A stretch of DNA of 64,000 nt, from NCBI RefSeq assembly GCF_003991425.1, contig NZ_CP034346.1, positions 2,393,501 to 2,457,500 on the forward strand. The letters run 5' to 3'. The notes under the pieces were generated by a model. That model had not been told where the DNA came from. It saw only the letters and a list, made by a program, of their open reading frames with translations, and did no database searches. The position numbers and the translations under genes were made by a program. Positions 24,763 through 33,221 of the stretch are shown here, in pieces (the stretch's first letter is position 1; each line of letters starts with the position of its first letter). Source of the stretch: Paenibacillus lutimineralis (GTDB taxonomy: Bacteria; Bacillota; Bacilli; Paenibacillales; Paenibacillaceae).

Positions 24763-25385
24763 GTAGATATAGAATTTATAAGTTATCAGCGGAAGCTGAT
24801 GAAATTCTATATCGCAAGAAAACTACCCCTAATTCGCGGTCGCTCATCCTTGAATGACTTCGATTGGTTTTCTTATCAATAGTGGGCTTTTTGACTACCC
24901 TTAAGTTAAGTGTTCAAAAAGTCCGATTTTTCAGCACCGAGAAGGTTGGATGAAGCCAGGGACTGAGAAGCGGAGCGTACGTAGTTTGTACGTGAGCATC
25001 GGAAGGCCCGGTTGAATTCAAGATTCGAAGCCGAATTAGCTGCTTGATATTCTTCGTGTTAGATATAGAATTTATAAGTTATCAGCGGAAGCTGATGAAA
25101 TTTTATATCGCAAGAAAACCTACCCCTAATTCGCGGTCGCTCATCCTTGAATGGCTTCGATTGGTTTTCTTATCAATAGTGGGCTTTTTGACTACCCTTA
25201 AGTTAAGTGTTCAAAAAGTCCGATTTTTCAGCACCGAGAAGGTTGGATGAAGCCAGGGACTGAGAAGCGGAGCGTACGTAGTTTGTACGTGAGCATCGGA
25301 AGGCCCGGTTGAATTCAAGATTCGAAGCCGAATTAGCTGCTTGATATTCTTCGTGATCAAAAGTGGCCTTTTTGACTACCTCTAA
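24763..25385. repeat. Second array of the dispersed repeat, opposite orientation
   Basis: It contains, in order: a partial unit (hairpin module from 24766 to a TTTTTGACTACC end near 24900), one complete long unit starting GTTCAAAAAGTCC at 24912 (period about 297), and one short unit starting at 25209 that lacks the roughly 118-bp hairpin module, joining TTCGTG directly to ATCAAAAG and ending GACTACCTCTAA at about 25385. Orientation is reversed relative to the 12.6 kb array. The gap between gerW and dacB, about 800 bp, is otherwise empty. Confidence 0.92.
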
Positions 25386-25462
25386 AGTTGGGACATACTA
25401 TCTTAGTGAAATGCATATAATGATACAAGTTCGCCAAGCATTTAGCCGAAAGGAATACGACG

Positions 25463-26632
25463 ATGAGAATGACATCTAAGATACGCTTTATATCCTTGTT
25501 GACGAGCTGTCTTCTGCTGCTATATCCATTAGCGGTACAAGCTGAAAAGCAAGACAAGCCGAATAGTCGGCAGGTTCCGGGGAATCATGCCCAAGCGGCT
25601 GCTCTGATTGATGTCACCTCCGGTAGGGTTCTATACGAACATCATGGAGATGACAAGCTTCCGATTGCCAGTCTGACGAAGATTATGACGGCAATTGTCG
25701 CGATTGAACATGGGAGATTATCCGATAAAGTTAAGGTTGGTCGGGCCGCGTACGGTAAAGAGGGATCATCGATCTATCTTCATTTGGGCGAAGAGATGAC
25801 ATTGGAAAATATGCTATTTGGACTCATGCTGCGCTCAGGGAATGATGCGGCTACAGCGATTGCTGAGCATGTCGGTGGTTCGGAGGAAGGGTTCGTTCGT
25901 CTGATGAACGAGAAGGCATCGTTGCTAGGGCTTAACCATTCTCAATTTCAAAATCCGCACGGGCTTGACGCCAAGAATCATTACTCTTCCGCGATTGATC
26001 TTGCCAAGTTAACGTCCTACGCGATGCATAATCCTGATTTTAAGGAAATCGTAAAGACACAGATCAAACAGGCCCCGAATCCAAATGATCCATGGGATTA
26101 TAAATGGATAAACAAAAATAAAATGCTGCGCTTCTACGAAGGAGCAGACGGTGTAAAAACAGGTTATACGAAAATAGCCAGACGCTGCCTAGTAAGTTCG
26201 GCAACCCGAAATGGCCAACAACTCGTAGTTGTAACGATTAATGACGGGGATGATTGGAACGATCACCGCAAACTGCTTGATTATGGCTTTGACCATTTTC
26301 CGCTTGTAGAGATCATCAAGAGAGGACAAACCTTGCACAGTGGAATTGTCGCTGGTACAGGCTTTAAATATGCTCTGACCACAGAAGAATCTAGAGAGAT
26401 CGGGAAAAAGCTTGTCCTGCAGGAGGAGAATGAGCTTAGCTTCGGCAGGCGGGGGGAGCTGCACATTTTGTTGGACCAGCAGCCCATTGGCAAGATTCCA
26501 GTCTACAATCGCGGTAGCATTCCTCCAATTCCGAAGCAGTCTCAGCAGGTATACGGCTCTGGCAGCATGCGGCCGGATTGGTTCACATCATTTCAGCAAG
26601 CATTAAGATCTTTGTTGTTTTTAGGGGATTAG
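25463..26632 (+). CDS. dacB: D-alanyl-D-alanine carboxypeptidase DacB
   Basis: A 389-residue penicillin-binding protein (PBP5* type) that regulates the degree of cortex cross-linking in the mother cell during sporulation. A signal peptide spans about 1-28 (ending AVQAEKQ). Motifs: S-L-T-K in PIASLTKIMTAI, S-G-N in LRSGNDAATA, K-T-G in GVKTGYT. It heads dacB-spmA-spmB, as in B. subtilis, which distinguishes it from dacF at 8200. ATG 25463 after AAAGGAATACG. Confidence 0.93.
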   Translation: MRMTSKIRFISLLTSCLLLLYPLAVQAEKQDKPNSRQVPGNHAQAAALIDVTSGRVLYEHHGDDKLPIASLTKIMTAIVAIEHGRLSDKVKVGRAAYGKEGSSIYLHLGEEMTLENMLFGLMLRSGNDAATAIAEHVGGSEEGFVRLMNEKASLLGLNHSQFQNPHGLDAKNHYSSAIDLAKLTSYAMHNPDFKEIVKTQIKQAPNPNDPWDYKWINKNKMLRFYEGADGVKTGYTKIARRCLVSSATRNGQQLVVVTINDGDDWNDHRKLLDYGFDHFPLVEIIKRGQTLHSGIVAGTGFKYALTTEESREIGKKLVLQEENELSFGRRGELHILLDQQPIGKIPVYNRGSIPPIPKQSQQVYGSGSMRPDWFTSFQQALRSLLFLGD

Positions 26633-26674
26633 GGGAAGGAACGGATTGGCTGAAAAATAGGGGGATGAGGGGAT

Positions 26675-27301
26675 ATGGTAAATAAAATTTGGCTGGGACT
26701 CATCATCATTGGCTTCTTGTTCGCCGCGGTCAAGGGCGATATCAATACGGTAACACAAGCGGCCTTTGACGGCGCTGCAACGGGTGTTACGGTATGCTTC
26801 GGCCTAATAAGCGTATTGGTCTTCTGGCTAGGGATGATGCGCATGGCGGAGGATGCGGGGCTAATCAAGACGATCTCCAAATTGCTTGGACCTGTAGTAT
26901 CTTATCTGTTCCCTGATGTTCCTAAGAATCATCCGGCGATGGGCTTCATTCTCACCAATATGAGCGCAAATCTGCTCGGCCTTGGAAATGCCGCTACGCC
27001 GATGGGGATCAAGGCGATGCAACAGCTTCAGGAGCTGAATCCAGACAAGGATACAGCCTCTCCAGCGATGTGTACACTGCTTGCCCTTAATACGGCAAGT
27101 ATAACCCTTATTCCTACGACTTTGATCGCGATCAGGCTTAATTTCAACTCGGCAAACCCGGCGGAGATTGTTGGTTCTACGCTTATCGCTACTGCGATCG
27201 CAACGATGGCGGCGATTGTTGCCGATCGATTCTACCGCAGGCGATACTCAAAGAAGATACCGCCGCTAAGCCCCCCTAACACGATTACTTTAAAAAGGTA
27301 G
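26675..27301 (+). CDS. spmA: Spore maturation protein A
   Basis: A 208-residue polytopic membrane protein of the nucleoside-recognition (Gate) domain family, required with SpmB for spore core dehydration in B. subtilis. The SANLLGLGNAATPMG motif and the GMMRMAEDAGL segment are conserved; about five transmembrane helices are visible. Follows dacB by 42 bases and precedes spmB by 16. Confidence 0.95.
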   Translation: MVNKIWLGLIIIGFLFAAVKGDINTVTQAAFDGAATGVTVCFGLISVLVFWLGMMRMAEDAGLIKTISKLLGPVVSYLFPDVPKNHPAMGFILTNMSANLLGLGNAATPMGIKAMQQLQELNPDKDTASPAMCTLLALNTASITLIPTTLIAIRLNFNSANPAEIVGSTLIATAIATMAAIVADRFYRRRYSKKIPPLSPPNTITLKR

Positions 27302-27317
27302 AGAGGGGTGAGCTTCA

Positions 27318-27851
27318 TTGCTGGAGTGGGTTAATCTTCTGTCGGCTTGGGCCGTCCCGGTCATGATCGCATTCATTCCTTTATATGCTTATTTCAAAAA
27401 GGTGCCTGTATACGAATCCTTCGTCGACGGAGCGAAAGATGGCTTCAATACGGCGATTGGAATCATCCCCAATTTGGTCGGAATGATGGTGGCCATTAGC
27501 GTCTTTCGGGCATCGGGAGCGCTGGAGTTTTTTGTCGGCCTGGTATCACCCTTGTTCGAATATTTTCGTATTCCTGCCGAGGTGCTGCCGCTAGGTCTGC
27601 TGCGTCCTTTAACAGGCACCGGCTCTCTAGCCTTCACGACGGACCTGATCAAAACCTATGGACCGGACTCTCTGATCGGGCGAATTGCATCAACTATTCA
27701 GGGGAGTACTGATACGACCTTGTACGTACTGACCGTTTATTTCGGGGCTGTCGGGATTCGCAACGGGCGTTATGCACTCAAGGTTGGTTTGTTCTCCGAT
27801 ATTGTCGGATTCTTCGCTGCTGTGTTTATTTGCTTGCTCTTATTCGGCTAA
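27318..27851 (+). CDS. spmB: Spore maturation protein B
   Basis: A 177-residue membrane protein of the same Gate family as SpmA; the two act together in spore maturation. Conserved segments are FVDGAKDGFNTAI, LRPLTGTGSLA and STDTTLYVLTVYFGAVG. TTG start after GAGAGGGGTG. A terminator follows and closes dacB-spmA-spmB. Confidence 0.95.
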   Translation: MLEWVNLLSAWAVPVMIAFIPLYAYFKKVPVYESFVDGAKDGFNTAIGIIPNLVGMMVAISVFRASGALEFFVGLVSPLFEYFRIPAEVLPLGLLRPLTGTGSLAFTTDLIKTYGPDSLIGRIASTIQGSTDTTLYVLTVYFGAVGIRNGRYALKVGLFSDIVGFFAAVFICLLLFG

Positions 27852-27882
27852 TATTATTCGATATAGAGATTACATATGATCT

Positions 27883-27931
27883 AACCGCCTTGGGGAGGGA
27901 GTGTTCCTGCTTGGGCGGTTATATTTTTTGT
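27883..27931 (+). terminator. Intrinsic terminator of dacB-spmAB
   Basis: TAACCGCC pairs with GGCGGTTA across a large loop containing a second small helix, followed by TATTTTTT. Confidence 0.87.
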
Positions 27932-28011
27932 AATGTGAATAGCTTTCTTGCGGCCTATTGTGAATTTCATCTCCTATAGGTATCATGTGTATTGAGGTGA
28001 CTAATGAAAAA

Positions 28012-28836
28012 ATGGAAAGATTACAGAAAATACTAGCCAATGCTGGCGTAGCTTCGCGCCGAAAATGTGAGGAATTGATATTGAGCGGTAAAGTGATGGT
28101 GAACGATGAAGTCGTGACCACGCTTGGAACAAAAGCTGATCCGAATGTAGACGTCATTACCGTAAACGGTAAAACTATTGGTGCAGAGAAGAAAGTATAT
28201 ATCGTATTCAATAAACCGAAGGGCGTCATCACAAGTGCATCAGACCCGCAGGGTAGAAAGATAGTCACCGACTACTTGAAAGGTATTAAAGAGAGACTAT
28301 ATCCAGTCGGACGTCTCGATTACGATACTGAAGGCCTGCTTATTTTAACTAATGACGGGGATTTTGCCCATCTGCTGACTCATCCCAAGCACCATGTTTC
28401 CAAGACCTATTTGGCCACGGTGAAGGGTGTGCCTCATGGCACCGAGTTAGACAAGCTTAAGCAAGGCATTATGCTTGAAGATGGAATGACAGCCCCGGCA
28501 GAAGCAGAATATCACGATATCGATCCGGAAGGTAAGCAATCGACGATTTCGATTACGATCCATGAAGGAAGAAATCGTCAGGTCCGCCGTATGTTCGATG
28601 CGATATCACACCCGGTTCTCAAGCTGAAGCGGATATCCTTCGGTGATCTATTTCTCGGTAATTTGAAGAGAGGGATCTATCGCCACTTAACGAAGGAAGA
28701 AGTAGAGGGACTTTATAAGTTAGCCGAAGCAGCAGGCAAAACGAACAAATCTTTTAAAAAAGAAAGCTCGGACAAGCCTAATCCCGTCAAGTCCAATAAA
28801 AACAAAGGAAATTTCAAACCGCGAAAAAAAGAATAG
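28012..28836 (+). CDS. rluB: 23S rRNA pseudouridine synthase RluB type
   Basis: A 274-residue enzyme with an N-terminal S4 RNA-binding domain (MERLQKILANAGVASRRKCEELI) and an RsuA/RluB catalytic domain; the catalytic aspartate is in VGRLDYDTEGLLILTNDG. It modifies a 23S rRNA uridine near the peptidyl-transferase centre (position 2605 in E. coli numbering for RluB). The start at 28012 matches the family N-terminus; GAGGTGA lies 11 bases upstream, slightly long. The tail after residue 240 is lysine/asparagine rich. Between spmB and resA as in B. subtilis (ypuL). Confidence 0.93.
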   Translation: MERLQKILANAGVASRRKCEELILSGKVMVNDEVVTTLGTKADPNVDVITVNGKTIGAEKKVYIVFNKPKGVITSASDPQGRKIVTDYLKGIKERLYPVGRLDYDTEGLLILTNDGDFAHLLTHPKHHVSKTYLATVKGVPHGTELDKLKQGIMLEDGMTAPAEAEYHDIDPEGKQSTISITIHEGRNRQVRRMFDAISHPVLKLKRISFGDLFLGNLKRGIYRHLTKEEVEGLYKLAEAAGKTNKSFKKESSDKPNPVKSNKNKGNFKPRKKE

Positions 28837-28868
28837 TCTATTCAGACACATAATATTCATAATTCCCC

Positions 28869-28899
28869 TTGCGAAAAATATGGCAATTTTCGTTATAAT
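28869..28899 (+). promoter_or_regulatory. Possible sigma-A promoter of the res operon
   Basis: Perfect TATAAT at 28894-28899; the best -35, TTGCGA at 28869-28874, is 19 bases away, so activator assistance would be expected. Confidence 0.45.
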
Positions 28900-28926
28900 G
28901 TTCATAGGATGTTCACGATTTGTTCA
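28899..28926 (+). promoter_or_regulatory. Three TGTTCA direct repeats at 11-bp spacing before resA
   Basis: TGTTCA starts at 28899, 28910 and 28921, giving TTCATA, TTCACG and TTCATT separated by five bases. This periodicity is that of PhoP boxes (TTHAYA-like repeats every 11 bp), and PhoP controls the resA promoter in B. subtilis. The position, at and just after the -10, is unusual for activation. Confidence 0.45.
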
Positions 28927-28963
28927 TTGATTTATGAAAATTGTCATAGTGAGGAGAATTGAT

Positions 28964-29497
28964 ATGGGGAAGGCGAGACGTCCTGTTCAAATTATAGTGT
29001 TGCTCTGTATTGTAGTGTTAGGAGCATATGCCATCAATTCAGCAGTGCTCGGCCGGGGGAACGACAAGCCCGTGGTTGGCAGTAAGTCTCCGGCTGTGAA
29101 GCTGCTTGGACTCGATGGCAAAGTACATACCCTGGATGAATACAAAGGCAAAGCCATCGTCATCAATTTCTGGGCTACATGGTGTACCTACTGCGTAAAT
29201 GAGATGCCTGCTCTGCAGCAGCAGTGGGAGAAGTGGCGCGACTCTGGAGTTATTGTGCTTGGAATCAACACGGGTGAAGACAAGATGACGGTAACTAATT
29301 TTACACAGCAGCTTGGAACTGATTTTCCGATTCTGTTTGACACAGATAACGAAGCCGTTCGCGATTATGGAGTCGTACCGATGCCAACCACCTTTTTTGT
29401 AGATAAAAAAGGGAAAATCGCTTCTATCCAACAAGGTGAGCTGAATCTGAAAACATTGAATGAGCAGATTAAGCAGCTTGTACAGACTGAGGGGTAG
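28964..29497 (+). CDS. resA: Thiol-disulfide oxidoreductase ResA
   Basis: A 177-residue membrane-anchored thioredoxin-fold protein that reduces apocytochrome c haem-binding cysteines outside the cell membrane. One N-terminal transmembrane anchor (about 8-26) precedes the fold; the active site is C74-T-Y-C77 in FWATWCTYCVNE rather than the usual CEPC, while the glutamate at 80 that tunes ResA chemistry is kept. ATG 28964 follows GAGGAG at about six bases. First of resABCDE. Confidence 0.93.
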   Translation: MGKARRPVQIIVLLCIVVLGAYAINSAVLGRGNDKPVVGSKSPAVKLLGLDGKVHTLDEYKGKAIVINFWATWCTYCVNEMPALQQQWEKWRDSGVIVLGINTGEDKMTVTNFTQQLGTDFPILFDTDNEAVRDYGVVPMPTTFFVDKKGKIASIQQGELNLKTLNEQIKQLVQTEG

Positions 29498-29502
29498 AGG
29501 CT

Positions 29503-31173
29503 ATGGCATTGATAGAGAATACAAAATGCGAATGCGGTCATCAGAATCGGGTCGGTACGGTACTGTGCGAATCCTGTGGGAAGCCGCTGGATGACAGAGG
29601 CAATTCCAAGGAACTGCTAGAAATGCGTTATGATGGTGTAGCACGGCGTTCCCAACGCGTGAACCCCAATTTTATCGATCGGATCTGGAACTTTTTCTCG
29701 TCGGTGAAAGTTGCGGTTTATTTAATTATCTTTACGCTCGTAGGCGCCATGCTGGGTACTATTTTTGAGCAGGAGAGCAATTTCATTAATTTTGATCCGT
29801 CCACCTTCTATAAGAACAAGTACGGGCAGATCGGTGAAATTTATTATAAGCTGGGTCTCTCCCATACTTATGAATCTTGGTGGTTCGTCCTGCTGCTGGT
29901 GATGATCGGCGCGTCTCTTGTCATCTGTAGCCTGGACCGCGTGTTGCCACTTTACAAAGCGCTTTCAAAGCAGCGTATTCCCAAGCATATGCAGTTCCTT
30001 ACACGCCAGAAGGTCGTATACCAAGGGCCTGTAGTAGAGGAAGGCAGCGATTGGGTCGAGCGGGCTGTCAAACCCCTCAGGAAGAAAGGCTACCGCGTGC
30101 ATACAGAGAAGGGTGCGCTTCTTGCTGAGAAGCAGCGCTTCAGCCGCTGGGGCCCCTATATTATACACATTGGGCTAATCATCTTCTTATTGGCCGTGTT
30201 GTTCAGGGGCTTGCCAGGCTTGCATTATGATCAGCATTATTGGTTCCCTGAAGGGGAAGAGACGAAGATTCCCGGGACGAACCTTTATTTGGAGAATGAG
30301 AAGTTCAGAGTGGAGTATTATTCGGAGGACGAAATGTCCGAAGCGTTCCGCAAGACCGGTAAAGTGGTGCCGAAACTGTTCGAGACGAAGGCGGTTCTGT
30401 ATGAATGCACTGCGGATTGTGATGATCCTTCCAAGGAGCCTCAGCTCAAAGAAGTGAAGCGACATGCGATTCAAGTGAATGATCCTCTAACATATAAAGG
30501 GCTTCGCGTCTATCAATTTGATTTTGACTTAACCCCTAAGCTTCGTTCGGTTCAGCCTGTATTGGTGAATAAAGTGACCGGCGAGCAATATGGGAAATTC
30601 AAGCTTGAGATGGTTAACCCGCAACAGGAGTTCAAGCTTGGTCCATACACCTTGGAATTGAAAAATAAATTTTTAGATTTCTCCCTAAATGAACAAGGGC
30701 AGCCTATTTCAAAATCCAAGGACCCGAATGCTCCGGCATTTCTCTTTGTAGTGAAGGGTCCGGATTTGCCGGAGGAAGGCAGCCAGTTCATCTATTTTCC
30801 GAAGCAGATCGATAAAGAACGATTCCAGCAGGATGCCATTAATGAGAAGCTTGGCGGACTGCAGAACAAACTGGAATTAGACGTACAGTCGATGGAGGAC
30901 GTAGACATTATCGCTTCATCGAGCTATTTGAATATTCGGATTGACCGGGCCATGCCTTTTGTCTGGCTTGGACTTGGAATCGTTATGCTTGGTTTGATCA
31001 TGAGCTTCTATTGGCAACATCGGCGGATCTGGCTCCGCATTGATGAAGGAATATTGACGCTTGGCGCGCATACCACGAAGAACTGGTTCGGAATGCGCCG
31101 TGAAGTATCTTCGTTCCTAAGCACGATGGGCATAGAAGCAGATGAGAAGTCATTGGAAAATGGGGGGGAATAG
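29503..31173 (+). CDS. resB: Cytochrome c biogenesis protein ResB
   Basis: A 556-residue ResB/CcsB-type protein, the partner of ResC in system II haem delivery and ligation. It starts with a small cytosolic zinc-ribbon-like segment (C-E-C-x9-C-x2-C, residues 9-26) before the first transmembrane helix (about 68-88), two further helices (about 125-145, 218-238), a large extracytoplasmic domain and a C-terminal helix near 487-508. ATG five bases after resA stop region; three bases separate it from resC. Confidence 0.93.
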   Translation: MALIENTKCECGHQNRVGTVLCESCGKPLDDRGNSKELLEMRYDGVARRSQRVNPNFIDRIWNFFSSVKVAVYLIIFTLVGAMLGTIFEQESNFINFDPSTFYKNKYGQIGEIYYKLGLSHTYESWWFVLLLVMIGASLVICSLDRVLPLYKALSKQRIPKHMQFLTRQKVVYQGPVVEEGSDWVERAVKPLRKKGYRVHTEKGALLAEKQRFSRWGPYIIHIGLIIFLLAVLFRGLPGLHYDQHYWFPEGEETKIPGTNLYLENEKFRVEYYSEDEMSEAFRKTGKVVPKLFETKAVLYECTADCDDPSKEPQLKEVKRHAIQVNDPLTYKGLRVYQFDFDLTPKLRSVQPVLVNKVTGEQYGKFKLEMVNPQQEFKLGPYTLELKNKFLDFSLNEQGQPISKSKDPNAPAFLFVVKGPDLPEEGSQFIYFPKQIDKERFQQDAINEKLGGLQNKLELDVQSMEDVDIIASSSYLNIRIDRAMPFVWLGLGIVMLGLIMSFYWQHRRIWLRIDEGILTLGAHTTKNWFGMRREVSSFLSTMGIEADEKSLENGGE

Positions 31174-31175
31174 GT

Positions 31176-32441
31176 ATGGATTTTTTAGAAATTAGCCGAT
31201 ATGGATTTATGATTGCTTTTTTTCTATACTGTGCTTCTTTTATTTTTTATGTAGTTGCTGTTACGGGGAAGACGTGGAAGAATAGAGACCCGCAGCGTCA
31301 TGAACGCAAGTGGGGGAGAATCTCCTTTGCAACCTCTTCCATGGGATTGTTGTCGCACCTGATCTACTGCGCATTTCGCTGGGCCTATAGCGGGCATATT
31401 CCAGTCAGCAATATGTATGAGTTCATGACATTCCTGTCTATGATGGTGATGATAGCATTTACCGTGATCTTCCTGATCTATCGTAAAATATTGCTGGGCA
31501 TGTTCGCATTGCCGATCGCGATTATTATTATGGCGTATGCCGCCGTGTTCCCACAGGATGTACAGCCACTCATCCCTTCGCTACGCTCCATCTGGTTGTA
31601 TATTCATGTGACGCTGGCAGCGACCAGCGAAGCCTTCTTCGCAGTTGGCTTTGTAGCAGCACTGCTATATCTGCTTCGTACGATCGAATTCGATAGCAAC
31701 GAGAAATCAGCACGTCGCCAAAAAAGATGGATTGAATTTACGCTATTTTCTATTATTATAGTAGTGGGCTTTATTGTGTCGGTTTTTGCCTTCCGGGCAG
31801 CTGGATATGAAGCTGTATTTACACAAAATAAGACAGCGATTGACAGCCAAGTACAACAAGATAGTACAATAGAACAACAGGGAGTTTACCATATGCCGCC
31901 AATCGTGGCGCCTTATCAGAGCAAGGCCGAGTCTGTTCCGTCTTTCCTTGGAATGGATCGGGCTTGGTTCGAAGCGCCGTCATGGATGAGCGGAGCCAGC
32001 TCGGCCCGTAAATTGAATACAGTGATATGGGCCCTAATTACCGGGATTGTGCTATATTTATTACTAAGGCTTATTCTTCGCCGTCCGTTAAGCAAAGTGT
32101 TGGCGCCTGCCGTTAAAGGAATTGATCCGAATGATGCGGATGAGATCAGCTATCGCGCGATTGCTATCGGATTCCCCATCTTTACACTTGGGGCACTGGT
32201 ATTTGCTATGATCTGGGCCCAGCAAGCATGGGGCCGTTTTTGGGGTTGGGATCCAAAAGAAGTATGGGCACTCATTACTTGGCTCTACTATAGTGCTTAT
32301 TTACATCTGCGCTTGTCTCGTGGCTTCCACGGACGCAAGGCTTCTTGGATCGCTGTCATTGGTTTCCTTGTGGTAATGTTTACGCTCGTGGGTGTTAATC
32401 TCATTATTGCAGGTTTGCATTCTTACGCGGGCACAGACTAA
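31176..32441 (+). CDS. resC: Cytochrome c biogenesis protein ResC (CcsA)
   Basis: A 421-residue haem-handling membrane protein with about eight helices. The tryptophan-rich WWD-type signature appears as WGRFWGWDPKEVWALITW near residue 350, with conserved histidines in SHLIYCAFR, YIHVTLA and YLHLRL. An extracytoplasmic insert at about residues 215-275 makes it longer than the 386 residues of B. subtilis ResC. Follows resB by two bases. Confidence 0.93.
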   Translation: MDFLEISRYGFMIAFFLYCASFIFYVVAVTGKTWKNRDPQRHERKWGRISFATSSMGLLSHLIYCAFRWAYSGHIPVSNMYEFMTFLSMMVMIAFTVIFLIYRKILLGMFALPIAIIIMAYAAVFPQDVQPLIPSLRSIWLYIHVTLAATSEAFFAVGFVAALLYLLRTIEFDSNEKSARRQKRWIEFTLFSIIIVVGFIVSVFAFRAAGYEAVFTQNKTAIDSQVQQDSTIEQQGVYHMPPIVAPYQSKAESVPSFLGMDRAWFEAPSWMSGASSARKLNTVIWALITGIVLYLLLRLILRRPLSKVLAPAVKGIDPNDADEISYRAIAIGFPIFTLGALVFAMIWAQQAWGRFWGWDPKEVWALITWLYYSAYLHLRLSRGFHGRKASWIAVIGFLVVMFTLVGVNLIIAGLHSYAGTD

Positions 32442-32504
32442 CAATATTATTAATCCTATAATTCGCTCTGGTGAATGGGTAAGATGATGAAGGGGTTGTT
32501 GTTG

Positions 32505-33221
32505 ATGTCAGATCATGAGAATCGCATTTTGGTGGTTGATGATGAGGAGCGTATTCGTCGATTGCTAAAAATGTACTTGGAAAAAGAAGGTTACGAGATC
32601 GACGAAGCTGAGGATGGAGAAATCGCACTGAAAAAAGCGACATCCAACGATTATGGCTTAATTCTGCTTGATGTGATGCTGCCGGGAATCGATGGCATTG
32701 AAGTGTGCAATCGATTAAGACAAGTAAAAGCGACGCCGGTGTTGATGCTGACGGCAAAGGGTGAGGAGATGAACCGGGTTCAAGGTTTTGAGGTCGGTGC
32801 TGACGACTATGTCGTTAAGCCTTTTAGCCCGCGTGAAGTCATTTATCGTGTCAAGGCGATTATGCGCCGCGCCTCCGCGACTGCCTACTTGACCAAAGAA
32901 AGCGGAACCAGCAACAACATTGTGTTCCCTCATCTTATTATTGAACATGACGCTCACCGTGTTACGGCCAATGGGCAGGAAGTTAGCTTGACACCTAAGG
33001 AATATGAATTGTTGCACTATTTGGCGGTATCGCCGGATAAGGTATTCTCGCGTGAGGAATTACTGAAGGACGTATGGAATTATGAATTTTTCGGAGATCT
33101 TCGTACAGTAGATACGCATGTGAAGCGTCTGCGCGAAAAATTGAATAAAGTATCTCCAGAATCAGCGGCCATGATTACTACAGTATGGGGCGTTGGCTAT
33201 AAGCTGGAGGTTGCTAAGTAA
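32505..33221 (+). CDS. resD: Response regulator ResD
   Basis: A 238-residue OmpR/PhoB-type regulator of aerobic and anaerobic respiration genes. Receiver domain with VVDDEERIRRLL, phosphoacceptor Asp in LILLDVMLPG, and conserved Lys in YVVKPFSP; C-terminal winged helix with LTPKEYELL and RTVDTHVKRLREKL. ATG 32505 is chosen by family length (240) and AAGGGG ten bases upstream. Abuts resE. Confidence 0.95.
   Translation: MSDHENRILVVDDEERIRRLLKMYLEKEGYEIDEAEDGEIALKKATSNDYGLILLDVMLPGIDGIEVCNRLRQVKATPVLMLTAKGEEMNRVQGFEVGADDYVVKPFSPREVIYRVKAIMRRASATAYLTKESGTSNNIVFPHLIIEHDAHRVTANGQEVSLTPKEYELLHYLAVSPDKVFSREELLKDVWNYEFFGDLRTVDTHVKRLREKLNKVSPESAAMITTVWGVGYKLEVAK

Noticed and set aside
25044..25250. 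A 68-codon frame inside the repeat
   Set aside because: It is repeat-borne, has no ribosome site, and the neighbouring copy is frameshifted; discussed as a finding, not called as a gene.
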